Positions 21,402 to 32,929 of a stretch of 64,000 bases of DNA are shown here, one piece after another. The notes beneath the pieces were generated by a model. It saw nothing but the letters and a program-made list of their open reading frames with translations, searched no databases and was not told the origin of the DNA. Made by a program: the position numbers and the translations under genes. Source of the DNA: Selaginella tamariscina (Eukaryota > Streptophyta > Lycopodiopsida > Selaginellales > Selaginellaceae); contig PUQB01000170.1 in the NCBI GenBank assembly GCA_003024785.1, forward strand, positions 24,545 through 88,544. The letters run 5' to 3'. Positions within the stretch are counted from its first letter, which is position 1. Every line of letters starts with the position of its first letter.

Positions 21402-24033
21402 AACCCAACAATGGTCCTAGTATGAGACCTAGCCACCAACAACGGTCCCATGCCAACCCAAGCCTTGGCCAGGAATACAAGCAACCCCAACTAATTGGGG
21501 ATCAGCTACGAAAGAAGGTGAGGGAAGACATTTGTTAGGGATGCCCCCTATCAGGGGTAATTCACGAGGTCCTCAAAGTAACACACAGGGACCGACAGCT
21601 GGACACCTCAGAGGGGAGAAGATAACCGAGAAGGCCCTATAGATAAGACTAGGGGGGGCACCACGATCCTACAAGACGCCATCAAGGCAGCAAAGAGCGA
21701 CAGCGGTGGACAATCACCACGACGGACAACCAACAGGAATTGCATGGAGCCATGCATCTACCCAAACCAAGCCCTGACCAAGGTGCCTTGGAATGAAGTA
21801 ATGACTGCAATAGGGAGCCCCCAAGGGAGGACGACATGGTGGGGGCAGCACAACCGGTAGGAGGGCCCCCAACCGCATGTATGGCCAGCTCACATGGCCA
21901 CATGGTCCACAAGGGTGGATTGCACGTGTAAGGCATGTACTACAAAGGTAATGATGGTTGGGCGGTGCCATCATTACGAATCAAGGCGCAAGGACAAACG
22001 CACCAATCACCTCAAATGACATCATGAGGACCACCACATCGGCAACACCCTTGGAAAGGGATGAACAGTTTGATGCCCTCAATCACCATGATGATGGAAT
22101 GGATGAATGCAATAAGTCAAAGGTCATCCATGAAATTCGCGTGTTCCTACAGAGGCCAGGTAAGAATAGCCGAACTCATTGCACCCAAGTACTCTAGATT
22201 CAAGGTGCTGATCGAGCAACCTGATGTCAAATGGCAGATGCACCTGCTCAAGTTCTTCAACCTCCCTTGGGGAGAAGTGGAGAACTCAGGGTTTGCCGAG
22301 AGAGCCAGACAGTTTATCCAGTCCGTACTGCTGGTACCCAGCAAAACCAAACGAATAGGGATTTGATTTTGTTAGTGGGTAGCACATCCTTCCACGTAAG
22401 GTTTGGCGAGCTGGCAGTGATGTCGATTACCAGAGGACGGCCTCATAATGATAGAGCTATCGAAAGCCAAGTCGTAGAGGTCCGCCACCAAAGGAACAAG
22501 GCATTACCACCCAAGGGGGGCATACATGGAAGGAAAGAGGCAGCCGAAATCATGGCACTTGTAGCCTTCATATTCACAGAAAGAACGAAGAGGCAAATCA
22601 CCATGCAACTGGCGAACAACCTTTGCAGAGCTTGGGAGGGGTCGTGGTGAACTGGGCAGAATGCCTTAAACATTACATGGTCTCGGCACTAACCCATGGG
22701 ATCTAAGGAGTCTGGAACAGGTCCAAGTGAAATACTTTCCACAGTCGGCCATGTCAATGTTATGACCGTTTGCTTGATCAACCGAGCTACAACTCCAATA
22801 TCGGCACAGCTCTAGGCCGATATAGTAGGAGACACGGAGGAAGGAGAGCTAGCCGGAATGAGTTAGGGCAACCAAGGGGAACAATCAGAGACCCTGGAGT
22901 CATCAAGGAAGAAAGCAAGAGACAACACCTCCTCTAAGTAGGAACAACCCAAGTACTCGAAACCCGTGAAAAGAGATGAAGGCCCCAGATGGCAAAACCC
23001 ATAAGGGTGGTCCCTTTGTCATTAGGACCCCCATTACCTTTGGATTTGACACCAAAAGTGGCTGGACAACCTGCAGGACCAACACAACCAAACAACCATG
23101 AGGAGACATGAGTGATTCTAAGGAGGAGCTTAAAGATACCTACCAACATTTCCATGCCGACGGCTGGTGGGCTTCATTGGCTCCCCTCAAACTCGTAGAG
23201 GCCTTCGACCGATTGAGGAAAGCAGTGGTGATGTACAACAACCTTGACCTCACGGGCTTGGCTAAGAAGCACGATGTCATAATAGCTAAGCTTATAGAAC
23301 GATGTTAGGCCGCACAAAAGAAAGCCAAGAAATACAGGGAATTGCTCTTCTAATGAACCCAATAGTATGAGATCACAGAGAGGGGGCGGAAGTGCATAGT
23401 GAAGGCCTGGAACACGCTATTGATGGGCCTCAGTAGGTTACAGGGTAGGCTCCACGACCACTCAAGCACGCCGTGGGCAGGCCATAGCAGAGAAAGAGCG
23501 GCAAACCATGAGCTCATGACAAGGATTGAACAAAGGGAGGGGGGAGCTCAAAGAAGTCCAAGCGAAGTTGGCAACTGTCAAGAAGGAAATGCACCAGCAC
23601 ATCACCCAACTCGCCAAAGCCAAGGCCGCACTCGGAATTGCTCAAGAGAAGCCCCCGCCAATAGAACCGTTGGTGATCATCTCGTTTCAGTCGAACATGG
23701 GGAGCGTGGCATGGCCAAGGCTCAACAGGACCACCACGGACCACCACCACAGAGTTAAGGGAGCAAGCCCAACAATAGACCCAATTCCTTGCATTAGGGA
23801 GCATTATAGCACTTGCATGAGAAAATTTGGGAGTTGGAAGCCCAATTGAAATGGACGCGAGGTACGAGGTGAAGATGCATGGAGCTATTGCATTACGAAA
23901 TGAATAATTGCCTCCTTAAAAATGAAGGTGGCCCAGTAGAGAACAAAGCCGCCACATACTGCTAGCACTATGGAGTAGGCTAGGACGAAGGAGTGCATGG
24001 CCCGAGACGTGCCAACAAGTAAGTCTGGGAATC
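21402..24033 (+). other. Remaining internal part of the Ty3-type fossil
   Basis: No domain is firmly recognised. Short plus-strand frames include a coiled-coil-like Lys/Glu/Ala-rich stretch at about 23,526-23,690, which could be a structural-protein remnant. The sister copy leaves the window before this part, so conservation cannot be checked. Confidence 0.35.
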
Positions 24034-24378
24034 TGGTTGATGATGGTTCGACCACCGTTCAAACTTAGCCAGCATGAATGAGTGGTAGAGCCACTGAGCA
24101 AGGGAGGTACAACGAGTATTGATCGACAGTGATGGCTATCAAGTGGTGCTGACAGTGGGCTAGATCTAGATCAACTATCAAGGTACTTGGGACAACATGC
24201 GTAAGGGAGGCACATTAAGACCATAGGACAAGACTCAGCCACAAGGCGGCAAACGAATGGGAGAGTGCCACCTGGGCCTATGACCTAGCACCAGCCAACC
24301 CACTATTTAAGGAGGAAGGCAAGCAGTGGGTCGGGGTCCTTCTAGTCCGTCTTCTTTATTATATCTTGCTCCAACCTT
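24034..24378 (+). repeat. Right LTR of the Ty3-type fossil, truncated
   Basis: Direct repeat of 15,958-16,309 with scattered substitutions. It ends in TTGCTCCAACCTT and then passes within a few bases into the inverted transposase gene. Confidence 0.6.
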
Positions 24379-24385
24379 TATTATT

Positions 24386-26645
24386 CCCCTCTTTTATATA
24401 CTCCTTGAGAAATTTTTTGAAGTCTGGCACCTCAGTCACAAGCAAAGCACAACTTTTTTTGAAGATGCAATTTTCAAAAAGATTCATCATATGCGGTAAG
24501 GTAAGTGCACTTGTCCTTTTTGTAGAGTTGGAGACCTTGCTGAAGAACGCATCAATATCTTCATGAGTGTGACCAACCATAAGGAAACTGAGCGTGATTT
24601 TCAAACACACCTTTGGCAACAAGCATTGACAAGTATGCTAGCACATATCTAGAAAATAAAAGTAAGTATGAGCTTGAGAAACCCTTAAGTAAAATGATTT
24701 ACCTATTTTTGTTCTCGCCTGCACAATTATCCATCTGTAAAAGCAAATGACGAGGAAGCTTATTTGATGTTGAGGACACATGTACACTATTTGAGCTAGA
24801 TCCCTCCACTGAACCTGAACTCTCAACAGGGCCATCTGTTTTTTGTGCAGGTTGCTGACAATGCCTCTCATATTCCCAAGTAGCCTCAAGTGCAGATGTG
24901 TTCATGAGAGCATTATGTAAAGGTTGAAGGTGTTGTTTCTTCACTTTGAGATCACTGATAGGACTTGTCTGTGAGTGGGCTTCAAGGTTTCTGAAACACA
25001 TGGCTAACGACCCAATAGTGAAATTGGAGTCGCTAGACCAATGTGGAAGTGAAAAGTGTCCATATGACTCACAACCGTGTCCATGTGTTAGCACACCTGT
25101 CAATGAAATCGGAAGTTTCATGACATTTCCAAGGCACTTTGGTGTTGCAAAGAGCTTTGGAATGCTGGTCTTTGAATGATCCATCTTGTCATGGATCAAG
25201 CACAGGTACTCTGATGGGCGTGACACAGAAAGCATGCGGTGTGCATAGTACTGAGACCGGCAAGTTTGTTGTGCAATCATGTGGGCCTCCATCTTCCTTT
25301 GAATGGTAGTGATCTCCACCAAGGTTTTTGCACAAGCCTCTGCAGCCTTCAATGATGTACAAGTGTCACACTTAGAAAAGCTAGAGTGTTTTGCAATCTC
25401 CACATCCTTAAAATGAGTATTCCATATGTTGTTGAAGGTACCAGTGCAGATTGCTTGGAGCCCCATCAAACTGAGGCACTTGTTCACATGTTCACACAGT
25501 TTCAATTGAGTGTAGATTGAAGGTAAAACCTTGAGATTTTCCCTGACCCCTGCATTTGTGGTTCGGCATTTGTGAGGCATCCTGTCTGCATTTGCTTCCA
25601 CAAAAGCCTTGAGTATCTCTATGGCTGCCATGATGTGAGAGCGGGTTTTGACCAAGCCAGTGTTCCCATGAACTGAGGTTCGCGCTCCATCTAGCCACTC
25701 ATCCCTCCGACGGTAGAACGTGGTCTTTGGGATCCCGTATATACTGTACCAAGCTTTGAAGCAGATGGCCACCTTATTAAATACCATGGATGTACTCTGA
25801 TAACCTGTGTCCGAGGCCATTCCATCAATACACCCAGTTAGTGCAGCATATACAAACTCATGCCTTTGCTTTTGGGTGAGCATACGAAAGACATGTCTAC
25901 ATTGGGTAATTTCATTCCGGTCTGCCATCTGACAACACTTCTTCTTGCAACAGTCAATCGTGGAAATGCTCGTAACACTTTCGGAAGATGTAGGATCCAT
26001 CTTTACCCTCTTGCTGAAACTTGCAGGGGAAGATCTACAACCCATGAATCGCCTTTTTCTTACAATAGGACCAATGCAAGGAACCTCTTCAAATATGAGT
26101 TGTTCTTCCGGGTTGTTATTATTGAAATCCAACCCAGAATATGTTGAACCATCTTGCCGTCTTAATTCAGATGTTCGCCACCTCACGAGGGATCCAGGAT
26201 ACAATGTGCCATTAGGTGAAACCTCTGTCACAACTACACCCACGAAGTCGGACCCTAGTTTCTCTTCTGACACTGCTTCCATTGGATTTATAGCTGTGAT
26301 GATGCCTCTTCCGACTTCAATCTCACGAAGAAAGAGAATCACCTCATCCATTACAGCAGGCAAGCCATCATCTGGTAAACTCGTGCTACTATTTGTTTGT
26401 GACTCTGCATATTCTGTGTCAGCCTTGACTTCATCCAAATTCCACAATACAGGAGAACCCTCCTCAAATTCCATTCCCAGAACCTCAACATACTTGTAAA
26501 TGGTGTTCACCCATACGTACACACAAGATCCTTGGGCAATATTGTGACATGATGCATTATTATCTCGAACTTCCACAGTTCCAGTGCCAACTATCTCGTT
26601 GTTCCGAAGAAGACATACTTTATCTCCAGTATTAAACATATTGTC
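24386..26645 (-). pseudogene. DUF7869-type transposase, inverted copy cut at its 3' end
   Basis: The best-preserved large exon in the window: about 648 codons uninterrupted from the acceptor at 26,646 to the donor before 24,699. It includes the CCKKKCC cluster, IPKTTFYRRRDEW, CDTC zinc motif, LIHDKMDHSKTS and LQMDNCAGENKNR. After the intron, the second exon has GHTHEDIDAFF (about 24,540-24,580) and KKFLKEYIKEG, then stops being homologous at about 24,385, where LTR sequence begins. The last ~280 residues present at 9,963-10,802 are gone. The frame change before GHTHEDID is shared with the first copy, so it predates their separation. The GDKVCLL...GTGTVEV region at the N-terminus resembles accessory domains of plant transposase proteins. 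Confidence 0.7.
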
Positions 26646-26792
26646 CTGCACATAAATAATTGTATTATTTATGATATCTGTTTATGCAATATTTCTAAGA
26701 AATCTGAATTACGGTTACTTAATAATATGCATATGCAATAATACATAATTATGTTTAGAGATAATATCTCATGTTTGATTAATACAACTGAT

Positions 26793-27497
26793 GGGCGGGA
26801 TTAATCCCGCCCACGAATCCCTCCGACGAGGAACGGTCGGCGGGATTAATCCCGGACCCCGACAAGGAAGAGTCGGCGGGATTAATCCGCCGCCTTCTCC
26901 TCGGGAAGAGCCGGCGGGATTAATCCCGCCGCTCTCCTCGGGGGGAGTCCGGCGGGATTAATCCCGCCGACTCTCTCGCCGGAGAGGAGTCGGCGGGATT
27001 AATCCCGCCGACTCCCCGGGAGAGAGTCGGCGGGATTAATCCCGCCGGACTCCGCGGAGGAGCGGCGGGATTAATCCCGCCGGCTCTTCCTTGTCGGAGG
27101 GAGTCCAAGGCGGGATTAATCCCGCCCACAATTCTTACGACGGGGAATGGGTGGCGGGATTAAACCCGCACATAACTCTCTCCAAAACTATGATTTCAAA
27201 GAGATCTCGGGATAAATCCTGTCCCCAAATCTTTAAAACAGGGAAGTGGTGGCGAGATTAATCCCGCCACCCCTTCCCTGCCTCCTAAAATGGTTGGCGG
27301 GATTAATCCCGCCGACAACTCTTTCTAATAAATTCTGGTAACTCTTCATCAGTTGAGAAGGTTATCGACGGGATTAATCCCGCCACTCTTTTTCAGTGGC
27401 GGAGAAGCATTGCCCGGGAGATGGTGGCGGGATTAATCCCGCCACCTCTTCGAAGAGGCCAAAAAGAAATGGCCGGATTAATCCCGCCGGCCCGGTT
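26793..27497. repeat. Palindrome array R (inverted copy)
   Basis: About 16 units, the cleanest array of the window, many perfect GGCGGGATTAATCCCGCC. Flanking bases extend the symmetry, for example a 30-bp perfect palindrome at 26,986-27,015 with arms GGAGTC and GACTCC. Confidence 0.9.
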
Positions 27498-28059
27498 AAC
27501 CTAGAATATTAAGTTAAAAGGATATTTAAACGGGATAAATCCCTAACGGAATATATTATAATCCTAATGCATTCCTAAACCCCTAAATTGTAATTTTAAG
27601 AGAGAATGTAAGAGAGTGAATCTTTATAAGTATTTTTAAATTTGTTTATAATACTTACTTGTAAACAGCACTGAAGGCGCCGTGCTTTCCTATAAAGAAT
27701 AGCACCCAATTTAATCTCGCCCTGAGATGATCACTATGAAGAAAAAAGAAGATCTAAAGAGTGAAAAATACAGAAATGAAGAAACCCTTGCCGGAGAAAG
27801 AACCAGATCTGAATTTGAGTGGGAAATTAAATGCATTTTCAAATTTACATGTCAGACCGACAATACATATGTCAGAAATTCAAATTTTTTAAAAAGAACA
27901 GAAAATAAAATTTAAGATGAGTTGACACAAATATCCGACACTCTGACATATATACTCTCCAGTTCCAATGAGTATTTTAAAATTGCATTTAATGTTATTC
28001 AAGTGATTCAAGCTGTTTAATATTACGAAATTTTAGACTATATTCTACATTCTTAGTAT
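27498..28059. other. Leader region of the inverted transposase copy
   Basis: Reverse complement of 6,300-6,843. The donor-like ACTTAC is at about 27,654-27,659, next to the GCACTGAAGGCGCC exon candidate. A 62-codon plus-strand frame here is antisense to this leader and is not taken as a gene. Confidence 0.4.
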
Positions 28060-28850
28060 TCAAGTATATATATTATATATATATATATATAAATATATAC
28101 TTATACAATAAATAAATTGATATATTATTATGTATCATTTAAAATATATTCATAGTCTGTTTATTATTATTATTTTCTTAATTACTCGAGTATTTAGTTT
28201 TCATTTCCTAGTATCAATGGGATATTCTTTAATATTTTATTAATATTTGAAGAATATTCTAATATTAAACCTGATTATCATAATTAAATTAGTCTTGTTC
28301 TTAATTATTGCAGTAATTATTCTACATTTGTATATATTAATGGGATTTTCTCAATTAATTTGTTATTATTTCAAGAATATTCATGTGTTAAACCTTATTA
28401 TCAATATTAAATTAATACACACTATGAACATATTTTAAATTATACATAATAATACATCATTTTATCTAATATATAGTCATATATAGTTTTAATAATATAT
28501 ATATTAATATCATTTCCTTAATTACTTGAGTAATTAATCTTCTTTATATTAATGGGATATTCTTTATTATTTTCTTATTATTCCAAGAATATTCCAATAT
28601 TAAACATGATTATGATAATTAATTTAGTTAATTATTTGAGTACTTAATTTACATTTGTATATATTAATGGGATTTTCTCAATTAATTTCTTATTATTTCA
28701 AGAATATTTCAATGTTAAACCTTTTTATCAATATTAAATTAATATATATTATTAAAACTATATATGGCTATATATTAGATAAAATCATATATTATTATGT
28801 ATAATTTAAAATATGTTCCTAGTGTGTTTATTAATATATTTTCTTAATTA
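28060..28850. repeat. ~330-bp AT-rich tandem repeat (inverted copy)
   Basis: Reverse-complement counterpart of 5,558-6,300. AAAATATATTC or AACATATTTTAAATTATACAT-type starts recur at a similar spacing. Confidence 0.65.
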
Positions 28851-29724
28851 TTCGATGTTTGTTTTGCACACATATATAAACACAATCATAAATTTACACA
28901 CGCATTACAAGAACTTACAAAAACACATATGCACACACATGCACAACCCTAAACCAAACTGAAGAAATAGGTTGCTTCTTTATTGAAAACATCATGTTCA
29001 ACGCATGTATGATATATGTACTCAATCTGTGTGACTGTATGTAACACATTGAATTTACATGTGTAATATTTATATTAAGCTTGTTGGGAGCAAACCCTAA
29101 ACCCTAAACCCTAAACCCTAATATGTAACACAATGAATTTACTCATGTAATATGTATGTATGTCTGTGTGTATACACGTGTGCATGTATATATGTGTACT
29201 CTGTATGTATATATGTGTACTTTCTGTCTTCTCTCATACATACACACCATGCATGATCCATGTTAATATGTACTGTCTCTCTTCTCTCAAACATATACAC
29301 CATGCATGATCTATAATATGTACTCGGTCTCTCTAATATTATGTACTAATATGTGTGTATGTCTGTGTGTATACACGTGTGTATGTATATATTATGTGTA
29401 TTAATATATGCAATGTGTATGTATGTATTGATACACATGAAACTTTAACACTCTCATGGACACACACATGTTAAATCCCTGCATGATTTATATTTTTGAG
29501 GTGTATGTGATACACCCACGCACACGCGCGCTAATAATATAATGAAAGAATATTCGTTTAGGGCGAATCTATATTTTATTCTTTTTAGGGTTTAAGTATA
29601 TTCTCAGAAGGAATATTCTATTAGGGTTAATATATATATTTAATTCCTTTAGGGTTTAGGTATATTCTTAGGGTTTCAAGAGGCGGCGGCTGTGAAATCG
29701 GCGGCGGCGGCTGTGCACACAGGT
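28851..29724. repeat. Central non-coding block with telomere-like tract (inverted copy)
   Basis: Holds the counterpart of the ~50-bp repeats (CATACACACCATGCATGATC about 29,237-29,310) and four CCCTAAA units at 29,092-29,121. No gene. Confidence 0.65.
29092..29121 (-). repeat. Interstitial telomere-like repeat (CCCTAAA)4
   Basis: Four tandem units of the plant telomere repeat on the strand expected for the inverted copy, at the position homologous to 5,070-5,092 and 47,311-47,335. Confidence 0.85.
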
Positions 29725-29730
29725 GAGATC

Positions 29731-29763
<33 letters not shown>

Positions 29764-30030
29764 ATATGTATAGGAGTGTGCGTATAAATTTATTTATTAG
29801 TTTTATCTCTCGCACACACACGCACACTCCTGTGTATGTATATGTGTGTGTGGGTGTGTGTTTGTTTATCTGTATGATTTTATTTGTTTCGCTCACACAC
29901 GCATACACACGATATACATATACACATATATATATATACCTATATACATATATACATACATATATTATGTGTACCAGTATCTGTAAATTTTTTTTTATTG
30001 ATCTATCTCTCCCACACACACGCACACTGC

Positions 30031-30097
<67 letters not shown>

Positions 30098-30159
30098 GTG
30101 TACCAGTATCTGTAAATTTTTTTTTATTGATCTATCTCTCCCACACACACGCGCACTGC

Positions 30160-30221
<62 letters not shown>

Positions 30222-30912
30222 CAATGCATATTAACAAATAGTATACAACACTAGTTTATATATATGCTTATATATTCATATGGGTTATATATCTATATAC
30301 ACACATATATATATGTGTGTGTTTATCTGTATAATTTTATTTATTTATTAGTTTTATCTCTCGCACACACACGCACACTCCTGTGTATGTATATGTGTGT
30401 GTGTGTGTTTGTTTATCTGTATGATTTTATTTGTTTCGCTCACACACGCATACACACAATATACATATACACATATATATATACCTATATACATATATAC
30501 ATACATACAACACTAGTTTATATATATGCTTATATATTCACAGACTCTCTCTCTTTCTCTATAGATTATATATCTATATACACACATATATATGTGTGTG
30601 TTTATCTGTATAATTTTATTTATTTATTAGTTTTATCTTTCGCACACACACGCACACTCCTGTGTATATATATGTGTGTGTGTGTGTTTGTTTATCTGTA
30701 TGATTTTATTTGTTTCGCTCACACGCATACACACGATATACATATACACACATATATATACCTATGTACACACATATATTAGGTGTACCAGTACTGTATA
30801 ATTTTATTTATTTATCTATCTCTTGCACACACACGTACACTCCTATACATACATACATACATACATATATATATATATACACACACACATATATATATGT
30901 GTGTTTTTATCT
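29725..30912. repeat. CA/TG and TA microsatellite block (inverted copy)
   Basis: The longest microsatellite block. It has internal duplications: a (CA)n(TA)n unit with GTGTACCAGTATCTGTAAAT occurs twice (29,968-30,110 and 30,097-30,220), and a ~310-bp unit starting ACACTAGTTTATATATATGC occurs at 30,248 and 30,507. No gene. Confidence 0.85.
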
Positions 30913-30924
30913 CGCTAAGCCCCT

Positions 30925-31325
30925 CGAGCGGGATTAATCCCGCCGCTATAGGTTTATAGCCTCGGCGGCGGGATTAATCCCGCCGCTATATGGTTGGGGC
31001 CATGGGCGGGATTAATCCCGCCGCCGAGGCCCTTCACGCAGGCTATGGGCGGCGGGATTAATCCCGCCGCTCTACGAAACCGAAGAGCGGCGGGATTCAT
31101 CCCGCCGCCCATAACCTGCGTGAGGGGCCTCGGCGGGGATTAATCCCGCCGCTCACCCATGCCCTGCGCGGAATGCGGGATTTATCTCGCCGGCAATGGC
31201 CTGTGTGAAGGTTCTAATGGGCGGGATTAATCCCGCCGGATTCCGCGCAGGGCATTTACAGGGGATGGCGGGGGATTAATCCCGCCGGGGTCGTAGGCGG
31301 GGATTAATCCCGCCGCCCAGGGAAT
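30925..31325. repeat. Palindrome array L remnant (inverted copy)
   Basis: About 10 units, mostly intact. It ends abruptly at about 31,325, joined to the methylase-like gene, so roughly half of the array and the ParB-like arm seen at 42,650-44,680 are missing. Confidence 0.9.
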
Positions 31326-31329
31326 TCAC

Positions 31330-32742
31330 GCAGTTCAATCTACAAAGGATGTAGACAACGATTTCAAGCTCACATGGTTGAAGCCTTTAAATGGAACAAC
31401 GATGGAGGAGATGGAAGTCTTGGCTGATTTGATGATCGATGGCAAACTACAATTAATAACAGCAGCCCAACCTCTCCTTTTCATCTCAAGGCAATGGAGT
31501 TGAAGACGGTCAGGCATTTCAAGGAGTGGTTGGGAATACACTGCCACAAACTGGGTTGGACCTCGACTTCAAATATGAAGAGTTAGCAAATATTTGCATG
31601 TGACGAACGATGATATGCTTGTCGAATGGGTGAACCAATCGGAAGATCTAGGCAAGAATCTATTGCACGCCAACGCCAAAAAGGAGAACATTGGGATGAC
31701 GCCTTCTCTTATGGCAGTCCTTCAGCAGCGGAGAACCGAATTGAACCTTATAAAGGAGGATGCTACGAATCACGACAAGCCCTACAGATGTTTGTTGTTA
31801 GATTTGGAGACTTTATGGGTAATATCACTGCTTGTAGGAAACCGTTTCAATTGTTCGTGATGGATCGGCGGGTGTCAAAAAATCTTTCGACAGATAGGGC
31901 ACTAGAGGATTTGGTGGAGAAACTTAGCCGTGCAAGCATATATAGAAGGTATTTATTATTAAATTCATGCTTGCGCTCTTCACTGATACCTACTTTTTCA
32001 GGTATTATTTCTTAATTCTTGCTCATGTCACCGATACTTTTGCCTTTGCCTTCGCCAAGAAGAATAGACATCGTTGGACAGGATTTATATGAACGATGCT
32101 AATCCCAAGTGCATTGATACTGTTGTTCACTTGGTTGTTAGGAATGCGCCAAACAATTTCAGCTTCCAAATGACTGGCCAGACATCTGTTTGCACTCCAA
32201 CGGCCCTGAACCTCCATCCGATACACCGATAGGTATGAGTGACGTATTCGGCAATGTACGTTATCCAAACATTACAAGTCAAGCGGCACGGAGCATCGTC
32301 AACTTGATCAGGGGTCCTCACAGTGATGCGTGGGTTTTTGACTACTGCACTAGGGGGTCCGTCTTGAAGGAGTGTTACCTTCGGCATACATGTGTGTTTG
32401 CCGTGAGAAGGATAAGACCATGGTTGAGGACCTGAACAAGTGGATAGATTGGGTCTCAACTGAGTACCCAACGAATCCATAAAGGCGTATTTGAGAAAGT
32501 TCCCTCCAGATAAGTGCGATAGCTCTGAAGGTGAATCTGGTTCAATCTCGGAGTCTGAGAACGAACATCAATCAGATATTAGACCGGAAGTTATCTCGAG
32601 GAGTACAGAACATTCGCACACTCCAGGACCCATGGAAACATCAATAGAAGATGCAGAAGATCTTGAACCATCTCACAAGCGGCTTAGACCTTCTTCGCCT
32701 CATTCAGAAGGTAATAGCGAAGAAGAATTGATAATGAATTGA
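31330..32742 (+). pseudogene. Methyltransferase-like gene, N-terminally truncated
   Basis: Homologous to 41,234-42,650 of the best element copy. It begins in mid-gene right after palindrome repeats, so the ParB-like part is lost. Parts in order: EEMEVLADL region, a helical region with LVEWVNQSEDLGKNLLHANA (about 31,620), a segment YRCLLLDLETLW where amino-methylases have their catalytic Pro-Pro motif, an intron at about 31,948-32,000, AHVTDTFAFAFAKKN, then GPHSDAWVFDYCTRGSVLKE (about 32,313-32,370; SAM-binding motif I-like) and an acidic Ser/Glu tail ending EEELIMN. Broken in several places. Function is inference. Confidence 0.4.
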
Positions 32743-32929
32743 TAGAGTGATGAATAGTTGTAAATGAGTGTAACATAAGGCATTTTTTGTATATTTCTTT
32801 TATATTTGTACAGAAAATAATTCTCAAGGATTAATGAAGCTTTTAGTTCAAACATGGGTCACACATTAACAAGGTAAATAATATACCTTAATAATTTTAA
32901 GGTCAGCTAATTATCATTTTGCAGATGTA
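32743..32929. other. Spacer between methylase-like and NIF-like genes
   Basis: Short AT-rich spacer with ACAGAAAATAATTCTCAAGG, conserved in all three copies. It may hold the 3' end of the first gene or an intron, if the two parts form one transcript. Confidence 0.4.

Larger units (their letters stand above)
15958..24378 (+). mobile_element. Ty3-type LTR-retroelement fossil nested in the Copia fossil
   Basis: Two direct long terminal repeats are recognisable (15,958-16,309 and 24,034-24,378, both starting TGGTTGATG); the right one is cut where it meets the inverted transposase copy. Inside are a gag-like stretch (about 18,290-18,420), tandem repeats (18,430-18,960), a retropepsin-like protease region (about 19,950-20,290), a solo LTR of another family (20,841-21,396) and further weakly coding sequence to about 23,900. 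No reverse transcriptase, RNase H or integrase was recognised. It is clearly broken, with many disruptions. A second copy begins at 59,075 and runs off the window. Confidence 0.65.

Noticed and set aside
25860-26499. Plus-strand frames opposite the inverted transposase
   Set aside because: Antisense shadows of a clear 650-codon frame.
29092-29121. Chromosome end
   Set aside because: Only four units, flanked on both sides by element sequence that recurs elsewhere in the window.
29736-30782. Long frames of Tyr-Ile-His-Thr and Cys-Val repeats
   Set aside because: By-products of (CA)n/(TA)n microsatellites.
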